From assembly GCF_036226505.1 (NCBI RefSeq), contig NZ_CP108484.1, forward strand, positions 2,666,001-2,730,000: a stretch of 64,000 bases of DNA. Reading direction: 5' to 3'. Positions 1-9,747 of the stretch are shown here, in pieces. The notes beneath the pieces were generated by a model. That model saw only the letters and a program-made list of their open reading frames with translations. It was not told the origin of the DNA and made no database searches. The stretch's first letter is position 1; the number at the start of each line of letters is the position of its first letter. The DNA is from Kitasatospora sp. NBC_01246. GTDB taxonomy: Bacteria; Actinomycetota; Actinomycetes; Streptomycetales; Streptomycetaceae. A program made the position numbers and the translations under genes.

Positions 1-549
1 CAGCACCTCGTCCAGGTTGCCGAGGTCGATGCCGCCGATCGCGAACCACGGCCGGTCGGTGCTCTGCTTCGCCGCGTACGAGACCAGGCCGAGGCCGGGC
101 GCGTGGCGGCCCGGCTTGGTCGGGGTGGGCCAGACCGGGCCGGTGCAGAAGTAGTCGACGCCGGGCTCGACGAGCGCCGCGTCGACCTCGGACTCGGCGT
201 GGCAGGACCGGCCGATCAGTACGTCCTCGCCGAGGATCGCCCGGGCGGCGGGCACCGGCAGGTCGTCCTGCCCGAGGTGCAGCACGTCGGGCCGGGCCGC
301 GTGCGCGACGTCGGCGCGGTCGTTGACGGCGAGCAGCTTGCCGTGGCGGCGGCAGGCGTCGGCGAAGACCTCCAGGGCCGCCAGTTCCTGCTTGGCCTCC
401 AGGCCCTTGTCGCGGAGCTGGACGATGTCCACCCCGCCGGCCAGCGCCGCGTCCAGGAACGCGGCGAGGTCGCCCTGCTCGCGGCGCGCGTCGGTGCAGA
501 GGTAGAGCCGGGCGTCGGCGAGGCGCCGGCGCGGTGTGTCCGCCGCCAT
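1..549 (-). CDS. thiE: Thiamine-phosphate synthase, 3' end cut by window edge
   Basis: ThiE joins HMP-diphosphate and the thiazole phosphate to make thiamine phosphate in the cytoplasm. Reading the minus strand from ATG 549 gives [20 protein letters not shown], then [48 protein letters not shown] and FAIGGI. These are the family's diphosphate- and thiazole-binding blocks in order. The frame stays open to base 1, so only the last part of the roughly 210-residue enzyme is missing. Its ATG shares one base with the TGA of the upstream DNA-binding gene, so the two are translationally coupled. No TPP riboswitch precedes this copy, unlike the thiOSG unit at 2.3 kb. Confidence 0.95.
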   Translation of the reverse strand, partial: MAADTPRRRLADARLYLCTDARREQGDLAAFLDAALAGGVDIVQLRDKGLEAKQELAALEVFADACRRHGKLLAVNDRADVAHAARPDVLHLGQDDLPVPAARAILGEDVLIGRSCHAESEVDAALVEPGVDYFCTGPVWPTPTKPGRHAPGLGLVSYAAKQSTDRPWFAIGGIDLGNLDEVL

Positions 550-914
550 CAGATCAGCATCGCCTGGGCGCGGCGCTTCACCTCGGTGCCGCGGTTCTCC
601 TGCAGCGCCTGGATCGGGCTGCCGGGCAGCGACGGGTCCTCGGTGAAGAGCCACTCCAGGATCTCCGCGTCGTTGTACCCGCAGTCGCGCAGCACCGTCA
701 GGGTGCCGGACAGGTGCTTGACCAGGCCCGGGCCGTCGATGAAGGCGGCCGGCACCTGGAGCGACCTGTTCGGGCCGCGGCGGACGGCGATCAGCCCGCC
801 GTTCTTGACCAGGTCGCGCACCTCGGTGACCCGGACCCCCCACTGCTCCGAGATGTCGGGCAGGTACATCCAGTCGGTGACCAGGGATTCAATCTTGCTT
901 TCGATCTCACTCAC
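549..914 (-). CDS. Rv2175c-family DNA-binding protein
   Basis: Small cytoplasmic protein of about 121 residues with an N-terminal winged-helix-like block ([19 protein letters not shown]) and a C-terminal block typical of the Rv2175c family. In Mycobacterium tuberculosis Rv2175c is a DNA-binding substrate of the kinase PknL. A PknL-like kinase lies 3.7 kb away here, so the pair is probably functional in this organism too (inference). The GTG at 914 is chosen because the protein then begins [15 protein letters not shown]; a longer frame from 953 adds a basic, non-conserved stretch. The gene is followed by thiE with a one-base overlap. Confidence 0.85.
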   Translation of the reverse strand: MSEIESKIESLVTDWMYLPDISEQWGVRVTEVRDLVKNGGLIAVRRGPNRSLQVPAAFIDGPGLVKHLSGTLTVLRDCGYNDAEILEWLFTEDPSLPGSPIQALQENRGTEVKRRAQAMLI

Positions 915-966
915 GTCACCAGACTGCCACCTCCGGGGCCCGCCGCGCACCAACCGGCCCCGCGGA

Positions 967-2163
967 CTACCCCGCTACGGCCGACTTCAGGGCCACCGCC
1001 GGGTCCGCCGCGCGGACCGGATCGAGCACCGCGGCGCGCTCGACCAGCCGGCGGCCCTGGGTGAGATCGCGCGGGCGGTCCACCGTCAGCAGGGCCCGCA
1101 GCACGCCGTCCCGCAGCCAGAGCACCGCCCAGGACGGGTCCTGCGGGGAGCCGCGCCAGAGCAGTTCGTCACCCTCGCCGTGCCGCCCGGCGTACTGCAC
1201 CGTCCGGCCGAACTGCTCCGACCAGAAGTACGGCACCGGGTCGTACGCCACCTCCGCGCCGAGCACGGCGGCGGCCGCCGCCGCACCGGACTGCAGCGCG
1301 TGGTCCCAGTGCTGGACGGTCAGCCGGGCGCCGGCGCGGGCCGACGGGTAGCTCACGCAGTCGCCGGCCGCGTGGACGCCCGGCAGCGTGGTGCGCAGCC
1401 GCTCGTCGACCAGGATCGCGCCGGCGGCGTCCAGCGCGACCCCGGAGCCGGCCAGCCAGCCGGTCGCCGGGCGGGCGCCGATGCCGACCACCACCTCGTC
1501 GGCGGGCAGGTGCGAGCCGTCCGCCAGCAGCACCGCGCCGGACTCGACCGCCGCGACGCCCACCCCGCAGCGCAGCTCCACCCCGGCCTCGGCGTACCAG
1601 GCCGCCATCGCCCCGCCGATCACGGCCGGCAGCGCGCCGGGCACGGGCGCCGGGCCGGCCTCGACGACGGTGACCTCGCAGCCGGCCGCCCGGGCGGCGG
1701 TGGCCACCTCGGCGCCGATCCAGCCCGCGCCCACCAGGACCAGGCGCAGGCCGGGCCGGAGCAGGGCGCGCAGCGCCAGCGCGTCGTCCAGGGTGTGCAG
1801 CAGGTGGGCGCGCTCGGCGCCGGGCAGGGCGCGCGGGGCGGCGCCGGTGGCGATCACCAGGGCGTCGTACGGCAGGTCGCCGCCGTCGGTGCGCAGCACG
1901 CCGGGGGTGAGGCCGGTGGCGCGGCGGCCGGTGAGCAGTTCGACGCCGAGCTGCGCGAGGTCGAGGTCGAGCGGGGTGGCGTCGGCCTTGCCGAGCAGCA
2001 CCTCCTTGGAGAGCGGCGGCCGGTCGTACGGGGTGTGCGGCTCCTCGCCGACCACCACGATCCGCCCCCGCCAGCCGCCCTGCCGCAGGCCCGCGGCGCA
2101 GTGCGCCCCGGCCAGCCCGGCCCCCACCACGACCACCTGATCCGTCCCGCTCAGCTCTGCCAC
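967..2163 (-). CDS. FAD/NAD(P)-dependent oxidoreductase (ferredoxin reductase type)
   Basis: Protein of about 398 residues of the apoptosis-inducing-factor/ferredoxin-reductase class. It has an N-terminal FAD motif VVVVGAGLAGAHCAAGLR, the PYDRPPLSKE block typical of this class, a second nucleotide motif LVLVGAGWIGAEVA, and the FAD-binding HAAGDC near the C-terminus. It would move electrons between NAD(P)H and a small redox partner, which cannot be named from sequence. The GTG at 2163 is preferred over the GTG at 2172 because a -10 hexamer TACAGT (2176-2171) overlaps the latter and lies seven bases before the former, as in a leaderless transcript. It is divergent from the thiO riboswitch and sits in the same position in related actinomycetes. 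Confidence 0.85.
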   Translation of the reverse strand: MAELSGTDQVVVVGAGLAGAHCAAGLRQGGWRGRIVVVGEEPHTPYDRPPLSKEVLLGKADATPLDLDLAQLGVELLTGRRATGLTPGVLRTDGGDLPYDALVIATGAAPRALPGAERAHLLHTLDDALALRALLRPGLRLVLVGAGWIGAEVATAARAAGCEVTVVEAGPAPVPGALPAVIGGAMAAWYAEAGVELRCGVGVAAVESGAVLLADGSHLPADEVVVGIGARPATGWLAGSGVALDAAGAILVDERLRTTLPGVHAAGDCVSYPSARAGARLTVQHWDHALQSGAAAAAAVLGAEVAYDPVPYFWSEQFGRTVQYAGRHGEGDELLWRGSPQDPSWAVLWLRDGVLRALLTVDRPRDLTQGRRLVERAAVLDPVRAADPAVALKSAVAG

Positions 2164-2238
2164 GCCCGTCACTGTACTGGCGGGCGCACGGGGCGCCAGA
2201 GGGCCTCGGGCGCCCCGCGTCCGCCCCTCGTACGCGCC

Positions 2239-2268
2239 TTCGGTGGCGGCGACCCCCGGAGTTATGGT
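2239..2268 (+). promoter_or_regulatory. Candidate promoter of the thiOSG operon
   Basis: A -35-like TTCGGT (2239-2244) and a -10 TATGGT (2263-2268) are separated by 18 bases and lie just before the TPP riboswitch. The -10 is good and the -35 is weak. Confidence 0.5.
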
Positions 2269-2275
2269 GGGGGCA

Positions 2276-2370
2276 CCATCACGGGAGCCCGGCGGACCGG
2301 GCTGAGAGGCGGGCTTGCACGGCCTGCGACCGTCCGAACCTGATCCGGGTCATACCGGCGAAGGGAGAGC
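2276..2370 (+). promoter_or_regulatory. TPP (THI-box) riboswitch
   Basis: The THI-box landmarks are present in order: a GGGAGCCCGG start, the conserved CTGAGAGG (2302-2309), then GACCGTCCGAACCTGATC, GGGTCATACCGGCG and AAGGGAG. The last block doubles as the Shine-Dalgarno sequence of thiO, about ten bases before its TTG. TPP binding would be expected to hide that ribosome binding site, which is the usual control mode in high-GC actinomycetes. It commands the thiazole branch (thiO-thiS-thiG). Confidence 0.95.
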
Positions 2371-2377
2371 AGCGACT

Positions 2378-4553
<2,176 letters not shown>

Positions 4554-4580
4554 GCGGTGTCACAAGCCGGGCACAGAGCG

Positions 4581-4604
4581 CCCCGGGAGCGGTGTCTCCC
4601 GGGG
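4581..4604 (+). terminator. Hairpin after thiG
   Basis: Perfect nine-base arms CCCCGGGAG / CTCCCGGGG around a six-base loop, 28 bases after the thiG stop. There is no U-run, which is common in this GC range. It ends the thi operon just before the kinase promoter. Confidence 0.6.
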
Positions 4605-4624
4605 CCGGTGCCGGGCGCCCCCAC

Positions 4625-4630
4625 TACACT
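4625..4630 (+). promoter_or_regulatory. -10 element TACACT for a leaderless kinase mRNA
   Basis: TACACT ends six bases before the GTG at 4637, so the transcript would begin at or next to the start codon. No Shine-Dalgarno sequence precedes that GTG. No good -35 is visible. Confidence 0.6.
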
Positions 4631-4636
4631 CGCCGG

Positions 4637-6412
4637 GTGGACATGGCACTGGACGACCCGCTGATCGGTACCCTGCTCGACGGCCGGTACCGGGTCGAGC
4701 AGCGCATCGCGGCCGGCGGGATGTCCACCGTCTACCGGGGCACCGACACCCGGCTCGACCGGGTCGTGGCGGTCAAGGTGATGCACCCCTCGCTCGCCGG
4801 CGACGAGGACTTCACCGGCCGGTTCATCCGCGAGGCCAAGGCGGTCGCCCGGCTCGCGCACCCCAACGTCGTCAACGTCTTCGACCAGGGCGCGGACGGC
4901 GCCCACGTGTTCCTCGCGATGGAGTACGTGCCCGGCCGGACCTTGCGCGACCTGCTCCGCGACCGGGGGGCGCTCTCCATCCGGGCCGCCCTGGACGTCC
5001 TGGAGCCGGTGCTCGCCGCGCTCGGCGCCGCCCACCGGGCCGGTCTCGTCCACCGCGACGTCAAGCCCGAGAACGTGCTGATCACCGACGGCGGCCTGGT
5101 GAAGGTCGCCGACTTCGGCCTGGTCCGGCTGCTGAACGCCGCCGACGGCGCGGCGAGCTCCGGCACCGCGACCACCGACACCGTCCTCGGCACCGTCTCC
5201 TACCTGGCCCCCGAACAGATCCGACCCGGCGCCGGGACCGACCAGCGGGTGGACGTCTACGCGGCCGGCATCCTGCTCTACGAGTTGCTCACCGGCCACC
5301 GTCCGCACACCGGCGAGAACCCCGTCCAGGTCATGTACCGCCACCTGCACGAGGACGTCCCGGCGCCCTCGCTGACCGTGCCGGGCGTCGTTCCCGAGCT
5401 GGACGCGATAGTCGCCGCGGCCTGCGCGCGCGACCCGCGGGACCGCCCGTACGACGCGGTCGAGCTGCTGGCCGCCCTGCAACGGGTCCGCCGCGCGCTC
5501 ACCCCCGCCCAGCTCGACGCCGAGCCCCCGGCCTCCACCCGGCCCAGCCCGCGGTACCCGACCAACGAGCCGACCTCGGTGATCCGGCCGGCCGTGGTCG
5601 CGCCCCCGGTCGAGCGCACCAGCGTGCTGGACGTGCCGCCGGAGGTGATGGAGCAGCTGCTCACCGAACCGCGCCCGTACGACGAGCCCGCGCCGGTGCG
5701 CACCCGGCGCCGCCCCGGCCCGTGGCGCCGGCTCCCGCGCAAGCCGCTGATCTGGACCTCCGTCCTGGCCGCGCTGGTGCTGCTGGTCGGCGGCACCACG
5801 TACGCGCTCTCCGGCGCGCTGTACACGACGGTGCCGGGCGTGATCGGCAAGGACCGCGGCGAGGCGCAGCGGATCCTGGACGGCGCCGGGATGCACGGGC
5901 GGTTCACCGAGGTGTACAGCGAGAGCGTCCCGGCCGGTCAGGTGATCTCCACCGACCCCGGCGTCGGGGCGCGGGCGCGCAAGAGCGACGCGGTCGGGGT
6001 CACCGTCTCCCGGGGGCCGAAGCGGATCGCCGTGCCCGAGCTGGTCGGCCGGCCCGCCGAGCAGGCCGCCGCCGCCCTGAGCGGCGTGCAGCTGGCGCGC
6101 GGCGGCGTCACCGAGACGTACAACGACACCGTGCCGGAGGGCTCGGTGATCAGCAGCTCGCCGGTGGCCGGCCAGCAGGTGCCGGAGAACACCCCGGTCT
6201 CGCTGGTGGTCAGCAAGGGCATGGTGGCCGTCCCGGACGTCACGGGGATGTCCAAGGACGACGCCGCCAAGGCTCTGCAGGCCGCCGGGTTCGCCATGCA
6301 GAGCAGCGGGGTCAACCTGTTCGGCACCGGCAAGGTCTCCAGCCAGTCCCCGGCCCCGGGCGAGCGCCGCCCGCAGCGCACCGTGGTCACGGTCAACTTC
6401 CCTTTCATCTAA
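4637..6412 (+). CDS. pknL: PASTA-domain serine/threonine kinase (PknL-like)
   Basis: Membrane kinase of about 591 residues. The N-terminal kinase domain (about 12-275) has a Gly-rich loop AAGGMSTVY, VAVKVM with Lys47, HRDVKPEN with Asp141, DFG with Asp159 and a LAPEQ activation-loop end. A Pro-rich juxtamembrane stretch with many Ser/Thr follows, then one membrane helix near 371-392 (TSVLAALVLLVGGTTYAL). Three extracellular PASTA repeats (about 395-591) probably bind peptidoglycan fragments. Start GTG 4637 fits both the kinase boundary and a leaderless promoter. Mycobacterial PknL phosphorylates Rv2175c, whose homologue is at 549-914. Unlike mycobacterial PknL, which as I recall lacks them, this protein keeps PASTA repeats. 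Confidence 0.93.
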   Translation: MDMALDDPLIGTLLDGRYRVEQRIAAGGMSTVYRGTDTRLDRVVAVKVMHPSLAGDEDFTGRFIREAKAVARLAHPNVVNVFDQGADGAHVFLAMEYVPGRTLRDLLRDRGALSIRAALDVLEPVLAALGAAHRAGLVHRDVKPENVLITDGGLVKVADFGLVRLLNAADGAASSGTATTDTVLGTVSYLAPEQIRPGAGTDQRVDVYAAGILLYELLTGHRPHTGENPVQVMYRHLHEDVPAPSLTVPGVVPELDAIVAAACARDPRDRPYDAVELLAALQRVRRALTPAQLDAEPPASTRPSPRYPTNEPTSVIRPAVVAPPVERTSVLDVPPEVMEQLLTEPRPYDEPAPVRTRRRPGPWRRLPRKPLIWTSVLAALVLLVGGTTYALSGALYTTVPGVIGKDRGEAQRILDGAGMHGRFTEVYSESVPAGQVISTDPGVGARARKSDAVGVTVSRGPKRIAVPELVGRPAEQAAAALSGVQLARGGVTETYNDTVPEGSVISSSPVAGQQVPENTPVSLVVSKGMVAVPDVTGMSKDDAAKALQAAGFAMQSSGVNLFGTGKVSSQSPAPGERRPQRTVVTVNFPFI

Positions 6413-6553
6413 GGATTTTGCCCAGCCTTGGGGTCACGCGACGTAGCGTGGAACCAGGCCTGCCCGGCCCCGCCTGCCACGGCCAGGAGGGCTGTGGCGC
6501 CGGGATCTCCGGACGGGGCTGCGCGGCGGCCGGTACCCGAGGATGTGGTCGTC

Positions 6554-7924
6554 ATGGGCGGACCCGCCGTCGACGGCTTGAGGGAGCGTGTACGGGGCGC
6601 GGTGATCACGCCCGACGACGAGGGCTACGAGCAGGCCCGCCGGGTCTACAACGGCACGGTGGACCGCCGGCCGGCGGCGGTCGTCCGGGTGGCCAACGCC
6701 GGGGACGTGATGGCTGCCGTCGACTTCGCCCGGGAGACCGGCCTGGAACTCGCGGTGCGCGGCGGCGCCCACAGCGCGCCCGGCTACGGGACCTGCGACG
6801 GCGGCCTGGTGATCGACTTCTCCGACCGGCACGGCGTCCGGATCGACCCGGTGGGCCGGACGGCGCGCTGCGAGGGCGGCGTCACCTGGGGCGACCTCAA
6901 CGACGCCGGGTACGTCTTCGGGCTCGGGGTGACCGGCGGGATCGTCTCCACCACCGGCATCGCCGGGCTGACCCTCAACGGCGGCTTCGGCCACCTCGCC
7001 CGGGGGCTGGGGCTGAGCTGCGACAACCTGGTCTCGGCCGATGTGGTCACCGCGGACGGGCGGTTCCGGACGGTGAGCGAGGAGCAGGAGCCGGACCTCC
7101 TCTGGGCGCTGCGCGGCGGTGGCGGCAACTTCGGCGTGGTGACGTCCTTCGAGTACCGGCTGAGCCCGGTCAAGGACGTGGTCGCCGGGCCGTTCGTCTA
7201 CGAGCTGGAGCACGCGGCCGAGGTGCTGCGGTTCTACCGCGAGTACGTCCGGGAGGCCCCCGAGGAGCTGGGCATCTTCCCCGGCTTCCACGTCGCGCCG
7301 CCGCTGCCGTTCCTCCCCGAGGACCGGGTCGGCGACTCCTTCATCCTGCTGGTGCCGTGCTGGTCCGGGCCGCCGGACCGGGCCGAGGCGGTACTGGCCC
7401 CGCTGCGGGACGCCGCGCCGGTGGTCGCCGAGGGCGTGGACACGGTGCCGTACCCGGCCTTCGCCGCCGCCTTCGACCCGCTGCTGCCGCCCGGCCTGCG
7501 GCAGTACTGGAAGGGCACCTTCGCGACCGAGCTGACGGACGCGGCGATCGCCGCGCACACCGAGCACGGCCCGCGGGTGCCCACGGTCCACTCGGCGGTG
7601 CACATCTACCCGATCAACGGCGCCTGCCACCGGGTGCCCGCCGACGCGACGGCCTTCGCACACCGGGAGGCGACCTTCGCCACCGTGATCCTCGCGGCCT
7701 GGACCGACCCGGCCGACGACGCGGCCGACACCGCCTGGGTGCGCGGCTACTACGACGCGCTCGCCCCGCACTCCGACGAGGGCGGCTACATCGGCTTCAT
7801 GGACCACGACGACCAGCACCGGATCGAGGCCAACTACCGGGGCAACTACGCCCGTCTGACCGAACTGAAGCGGCGGTACGACCCGGGCAACCTGTTCCGG
7901 CTGAACCAGAACATCCGGCCCTGA
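6554..7924 (+). CDS. FAD-linked oxidase with BBE domain, probably bicovalent flavin
   Basis: Oxidase of about 456 residues in the berberine-bridge/6-hydroxynicotine-oxidase family. The FAD domain contains RGGAHSAPGYG, whose His is the usual 8-alpha attachment site, and GLSCDNLVSADVVTADG, whose Cys matches the second covalent link. The C-terminal BBE signature NYRGNYARLTELKRRYDPG is intact. ATG 6554 has GAGG ten bases upstream; the frame extends to 6428 but the extra residues look non-native. The substrate cannot be inferred: members oxidise sugars, alkaloids or polyketides. No biosynthetic neighbours are present, so a stand-alone oxidase is likely. Confidence 0.88.
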   Translation: MGGPAVDGLRERVRGAVITPDDEGYEQARRVYNGTVDRRPAAVVRVANAGDVMAAVDFARETGLELAVRGGAHSAPGYGTCDGGLVIDFSDRHGVRIDPVGRTARCEGGVTWGDLNDAGYVFGLGVTGGIVSTTGIAGLTLNGGFGHLARGLGLSCDNLVSADVVTADGRFRTVSEEQEPDLLWALRGGGGNFGVVTSFEYRLSPVKDVVAGPFVYELEHAAEVLRFYREYVREAPEELGIFPGFHVAPPLPFLPEDRVGDSFILLVPCWSGPPDRAEAVLAPLRDAAPVVAEGVDTVPYPAFAAAFDPLLPPGLRQYWKGTFATELTDAAIAAHTEHGPRVPTVHSAVHIYPINGACHRVPADATAFAHREATFATVILAAWTDPADDAADTAWVRGYYDALAPHSDEGGYIGFMDHDDQHRIEANYRGNYARLTELKRRYDPGNLFRLNQNIRP

Positions 7925-7931
7925 GGGGCCG

Positions 7932-8561
7932 CTACCGCAGCGGCCCGTCGCCCGGCTCCTCCTGGTAGGAGTAGCGCTGCTCGCGCCAGGGGTCGGCCAG
8001 GTTGTGGTACCCGCGCTCCTCCCAGAAGCCGCGCCGGTCCGCCCGCATGTACTCCACCGCCCGCACCCACTTGGGCCCCTTCCAGGCGTAGAGGTGCGGG
8101 ACGACCAGCCGGACGGGGAAGCCGTGCTCGGCGGTGAGCGGCTCGCCGTTGCGGTGGGTGGCGAAGAGCGTCGCGGGGTCGGCGAAGTCGGCCAGCCGGA
8201 GGTTGGCGCTGTAGCCGTACTCGGCCCAGACCATCACATGGGTGACACCGGGCGCCGGAGGCACCCGGGCCAGCACTTCGGAGGCCGACACGCCGGTCCA
8301 CTCGCTGCCGAGCACGGAGAACTTGGTCACGCAGTGGAAGTCGGCGCGGACGGTCGCCCGGGGCAGGTCGTTGAAGCCGGCGAAGTCCCAGCGGTGCTTC
8401 GCCGCCGAGGCGGTGGCGCCGAACACCTGGAAGTCCCAGGTCAGCGGCTTGAAGCGGGGTACGGGGCCGTAGTGCAGGGCGGGCCAGCCGCGTTGCGTCC
8501 GCTGGCCCGGCGGGAGTCTCGGGTCAGACGGCGGAGGTGGTTCTTGCTCGGACTGACCCAT
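7932..8561 (-). CDS. Molybdopterin-dependent oxidoreductase (sulfite-oxidase fold)
   Basis: About 209 residues with the sulfite oxidase/YedY catalytic fold: RADFHCVTKFSV carries the Cys expected to bind molybdenum, followed by WTGVSASEVL, MVWAEYGYSANL, HGFPVRLVVPHLYAWKGPKW and YMRADRRGFWEERGY. No signal peptide is visible and the protein is short, so it is a cytoplasmic stand-alone catalytic domain. Its physiological substrate is unknown. The start ATG 8561 (MGQSEQE) is the best available; a longer frame to 8651 overlaps the divergent promoter region. It is divergent from bacterioferritin. Confidence 0.85.
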   Translation of the reverse strand: MGQSEQEPPPPSDPRLPPGQRTQRGWPALHYGPVPRFKPLTWDFQVFGATASAAKHRWDFAGFNDLPRATVRADFHCVTKFSVLGSEWTGVSASEVLARVPPAPGVTHVMVWAEYGYSANLRLADFADPATLFATHRNGEPLTAEHGFPVRLVVPHLYAWKGPKWVRAVEYMRADRRGFWEERGYHNLADPWREQRYSYQEEPGDGPLR

Positions 8562-8652
8562 GGCTCCATGGTGACAGACGGCGGACAACGCCCGGCGCGC
8601 GCCCCTTTCGGGTGCCGTGCGCCCCGCCCGTACGGCCCATTGAGCCACCAAA

Positions 8653-8665
8653 TCGGATATTCCGA
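8653..8665. promoter_or_regulatory. Palindrome in the bfr divergent promoter region
   Basis: TCGGA-TAT-TCCGA, perfect five-base arms, lies between the molybdopterin enzyme and bfr. A second imperfect repeat (AGTGAGT...ACTTACT, 8677-8692) is next to it. It could be an operator; the regulator is unknown. Confidence 0.3.
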
Positions 8666-8779
8666 CACATGTCCTAGTGAGTGTGAACTTACTGGAATTC
8701 GGCCCCGGCGCGGTGCCAGGATGCGTGCAGCCGGAGGGTACGGCCGTGAGTCCCGGACGCGAAGCAGGAAGGCACCGCC

Positions 8780-9259
8780 ATGAAGGGCGACACCGAGGTC
8801 ATCGAATTCCTCAACGAGCAGCTCACCGCCGAGCTGACCGCCATCAACCAGTACTTCCTGCACGCGAAGATGCAGGAGAACAACGGCTGGACGAAGCTCG
8901 CCAAGTACACCCGGCACGAGTCCTTCGACGAGATGAAGCACGCCGAGGTGCTCACCGACCGGATCCTCTTCCTGGACGGGCTGCCCAACTACCAGCGGCT
9001 CTTCCACGTCCGGATCGGCCAGACCGTCAAGGAGATGTTCGAGGCGGACCGCCAGGTCGAGGTCGAGGCGATCGACCGGCTGAAGCGCGGGATCGTGGTC
9101 ATGCGGGCCAAGAACGACGTCACCTCGGCGAACATCTTCGAGGACATCCTGGCCGACGAGGAGCACCACATCGACTACCTCGACACCCAGCTGGAACTGC
9201 TGGAGAAGCTCGGGGAGGCGCTCTACCTCGCCCAGCTGATCGAGCAGCCGGAGTCCTGA
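8780..9259 (+). CDS. bfr: Bacterioferritin (haem-binding)
   Basis: Iron-storage protein of 159 residues forming 24-mer shells. All expected ligands are present: ferroxidase residues Glu18, Glu51, His54, Glu94, Glu127 and His130, and the haem-ligating Met52 in SFDEMKHAEVL. The length equals that of classical Bfr. Start ATG 8780 follows GCAGGAAGG at good spacing. It is convergent with bfd, whose product releases iron from this shell in other bacteria. No iron box is obvious directly upstream of bfr itself. Confidence 0.97.
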   Translation: MKGDTEVIEFLNEQLTAELTAINQYFLHAKMQENNGWTKLAKYTRHESFDEMKHAEVLTDRILFLDGLPNYQRLFHVRIGQTVKEMFEADRQVEVEAIDRLKRGIVVMRAKNDVTSANIFEDILADEEHHIDYLDTQLELLEKLGEALYLAQLIEQPES

Positions 9260-9275
9260 ACCCCCGGCCGTACCC

Positions 9276-9560
9276 TCAGGCCGCGCGCAGCGGCCGGGCC
9301 GGCAGGACGGCCGGCGCCTGGGCCCCGTCCCGCGGTTCGGCCTCCTGGTCGTCGGCCAGCCCCAGCTTGGCCGCCAGCCGGGCGGTCGGGCAGGGCCGTG
9401 CGCCGTGCTCACCGAGCAGCGCCTGGATCCGTCGGACGCAGGAGCCGCAGTCGGTACCGGCCTTGCAGCCCCGGGCTATCTGGCGCGGGGTGTTGGCACC
9501 CGCGTCGATCTCCTTCTTCACCTGGGCCTCGGTGACCGCATGGCACATGCACACGTACAT
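9276..9560 (-). CDS. bfd: Bacterioferritin-associated ferredoxin
   Basis: Protein of 94 residues. The first 60 form the Bfd [2Fe-2S] domain: Cys4 and Cys6 in YVCMCHAVTE, then Cys38 and Cys41 in GTDCGSCVRR; an extra Cys32 is nearby. Bfd reduces ferric iron in bacterioferritin to mobilise it under iron shortage. The C-terminal 30 residues are Ala/Arg/Pro-rich and variable. It is convergent with bfr (16 bases between stops) and carries an iron-regulator box 45 bases before its start, so induction in low iron is expected. Confidence 0.93.
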   Translation of the reverse strand: MYVCMCHAVTEAQVKKEIDAGANTPRQIARGCKAGTDCGSCVRRIQALLGEHGARPCPTARLAAKLGLADDQEAEPRDGAQAPAVLPARPLRAA

Positions 9561-9604
9561 CGCGGTCTCTCCCTGCGAAGGCGACTGGCTCGAAATCGAT
9601 CTTG

Positions 9605-9640
9605 ACTAAGGCATGCCTTAGTTCACTAAGCCTCACCTTA
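9605..9640 (-). promoter_or_regulatory. IdeR/DmdR-type iron boxes upstream of bfd
   Basis: A perfect 18-base palindrome ACTAAGGCATGCCTTAGT spans 9605-9622. An adjoining site (9622-9640; on the minus strand TAAGGTGAGGCTTAGTGAA) matches the consensus TTAGGTTAGGCTAACCTAA at 13 of 19 positions. Tandem iron-dependent repressor sites fit repression of bfd in iron excess. Confidence 0.75.
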
Positions 9641-9660
9641 CCCGGGGATCCGGGCATGAA

Positions 9661-9703
9661 AAAGCCCCTCCGGGTTCGGAAATCCCGAATCCGGAGGGGC
9701 TTT
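9661..9703 (-). terminator. Strong terminator after the DAHP synthase gene
   Basis: Arms AAAGCCCCTCCGG (9661-9673) and CCGGAGGGGCTTT (9691-9703), with further inner pairing TTCGG/CCGAA. Read on the minus strand it ends in a T-run, 45 bases after the aroH stop, and insulates bfd. Confidence 0.85.
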
Positions 9704-9747
9704 CGTCACATCGGGGCCGGCCGGACGGCCCGCCCGGGGGCGACGGC

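Noticed and set aside
103..2343. 746-codon open frame on the plus strand across thiE and the FAD oxidoreductase
   Set aside because: High-GC antisense shadow: no domain is recognisable, and the minus strand holds two clear enzyme families with correct codon bias.
6554..7924. Natural-product oxidase belonging to a cluster
   Set aside because: The fold fits, but the flanking genes are a kinase and a molybdopterin enzyme; nothing nearby makes a scaffold.
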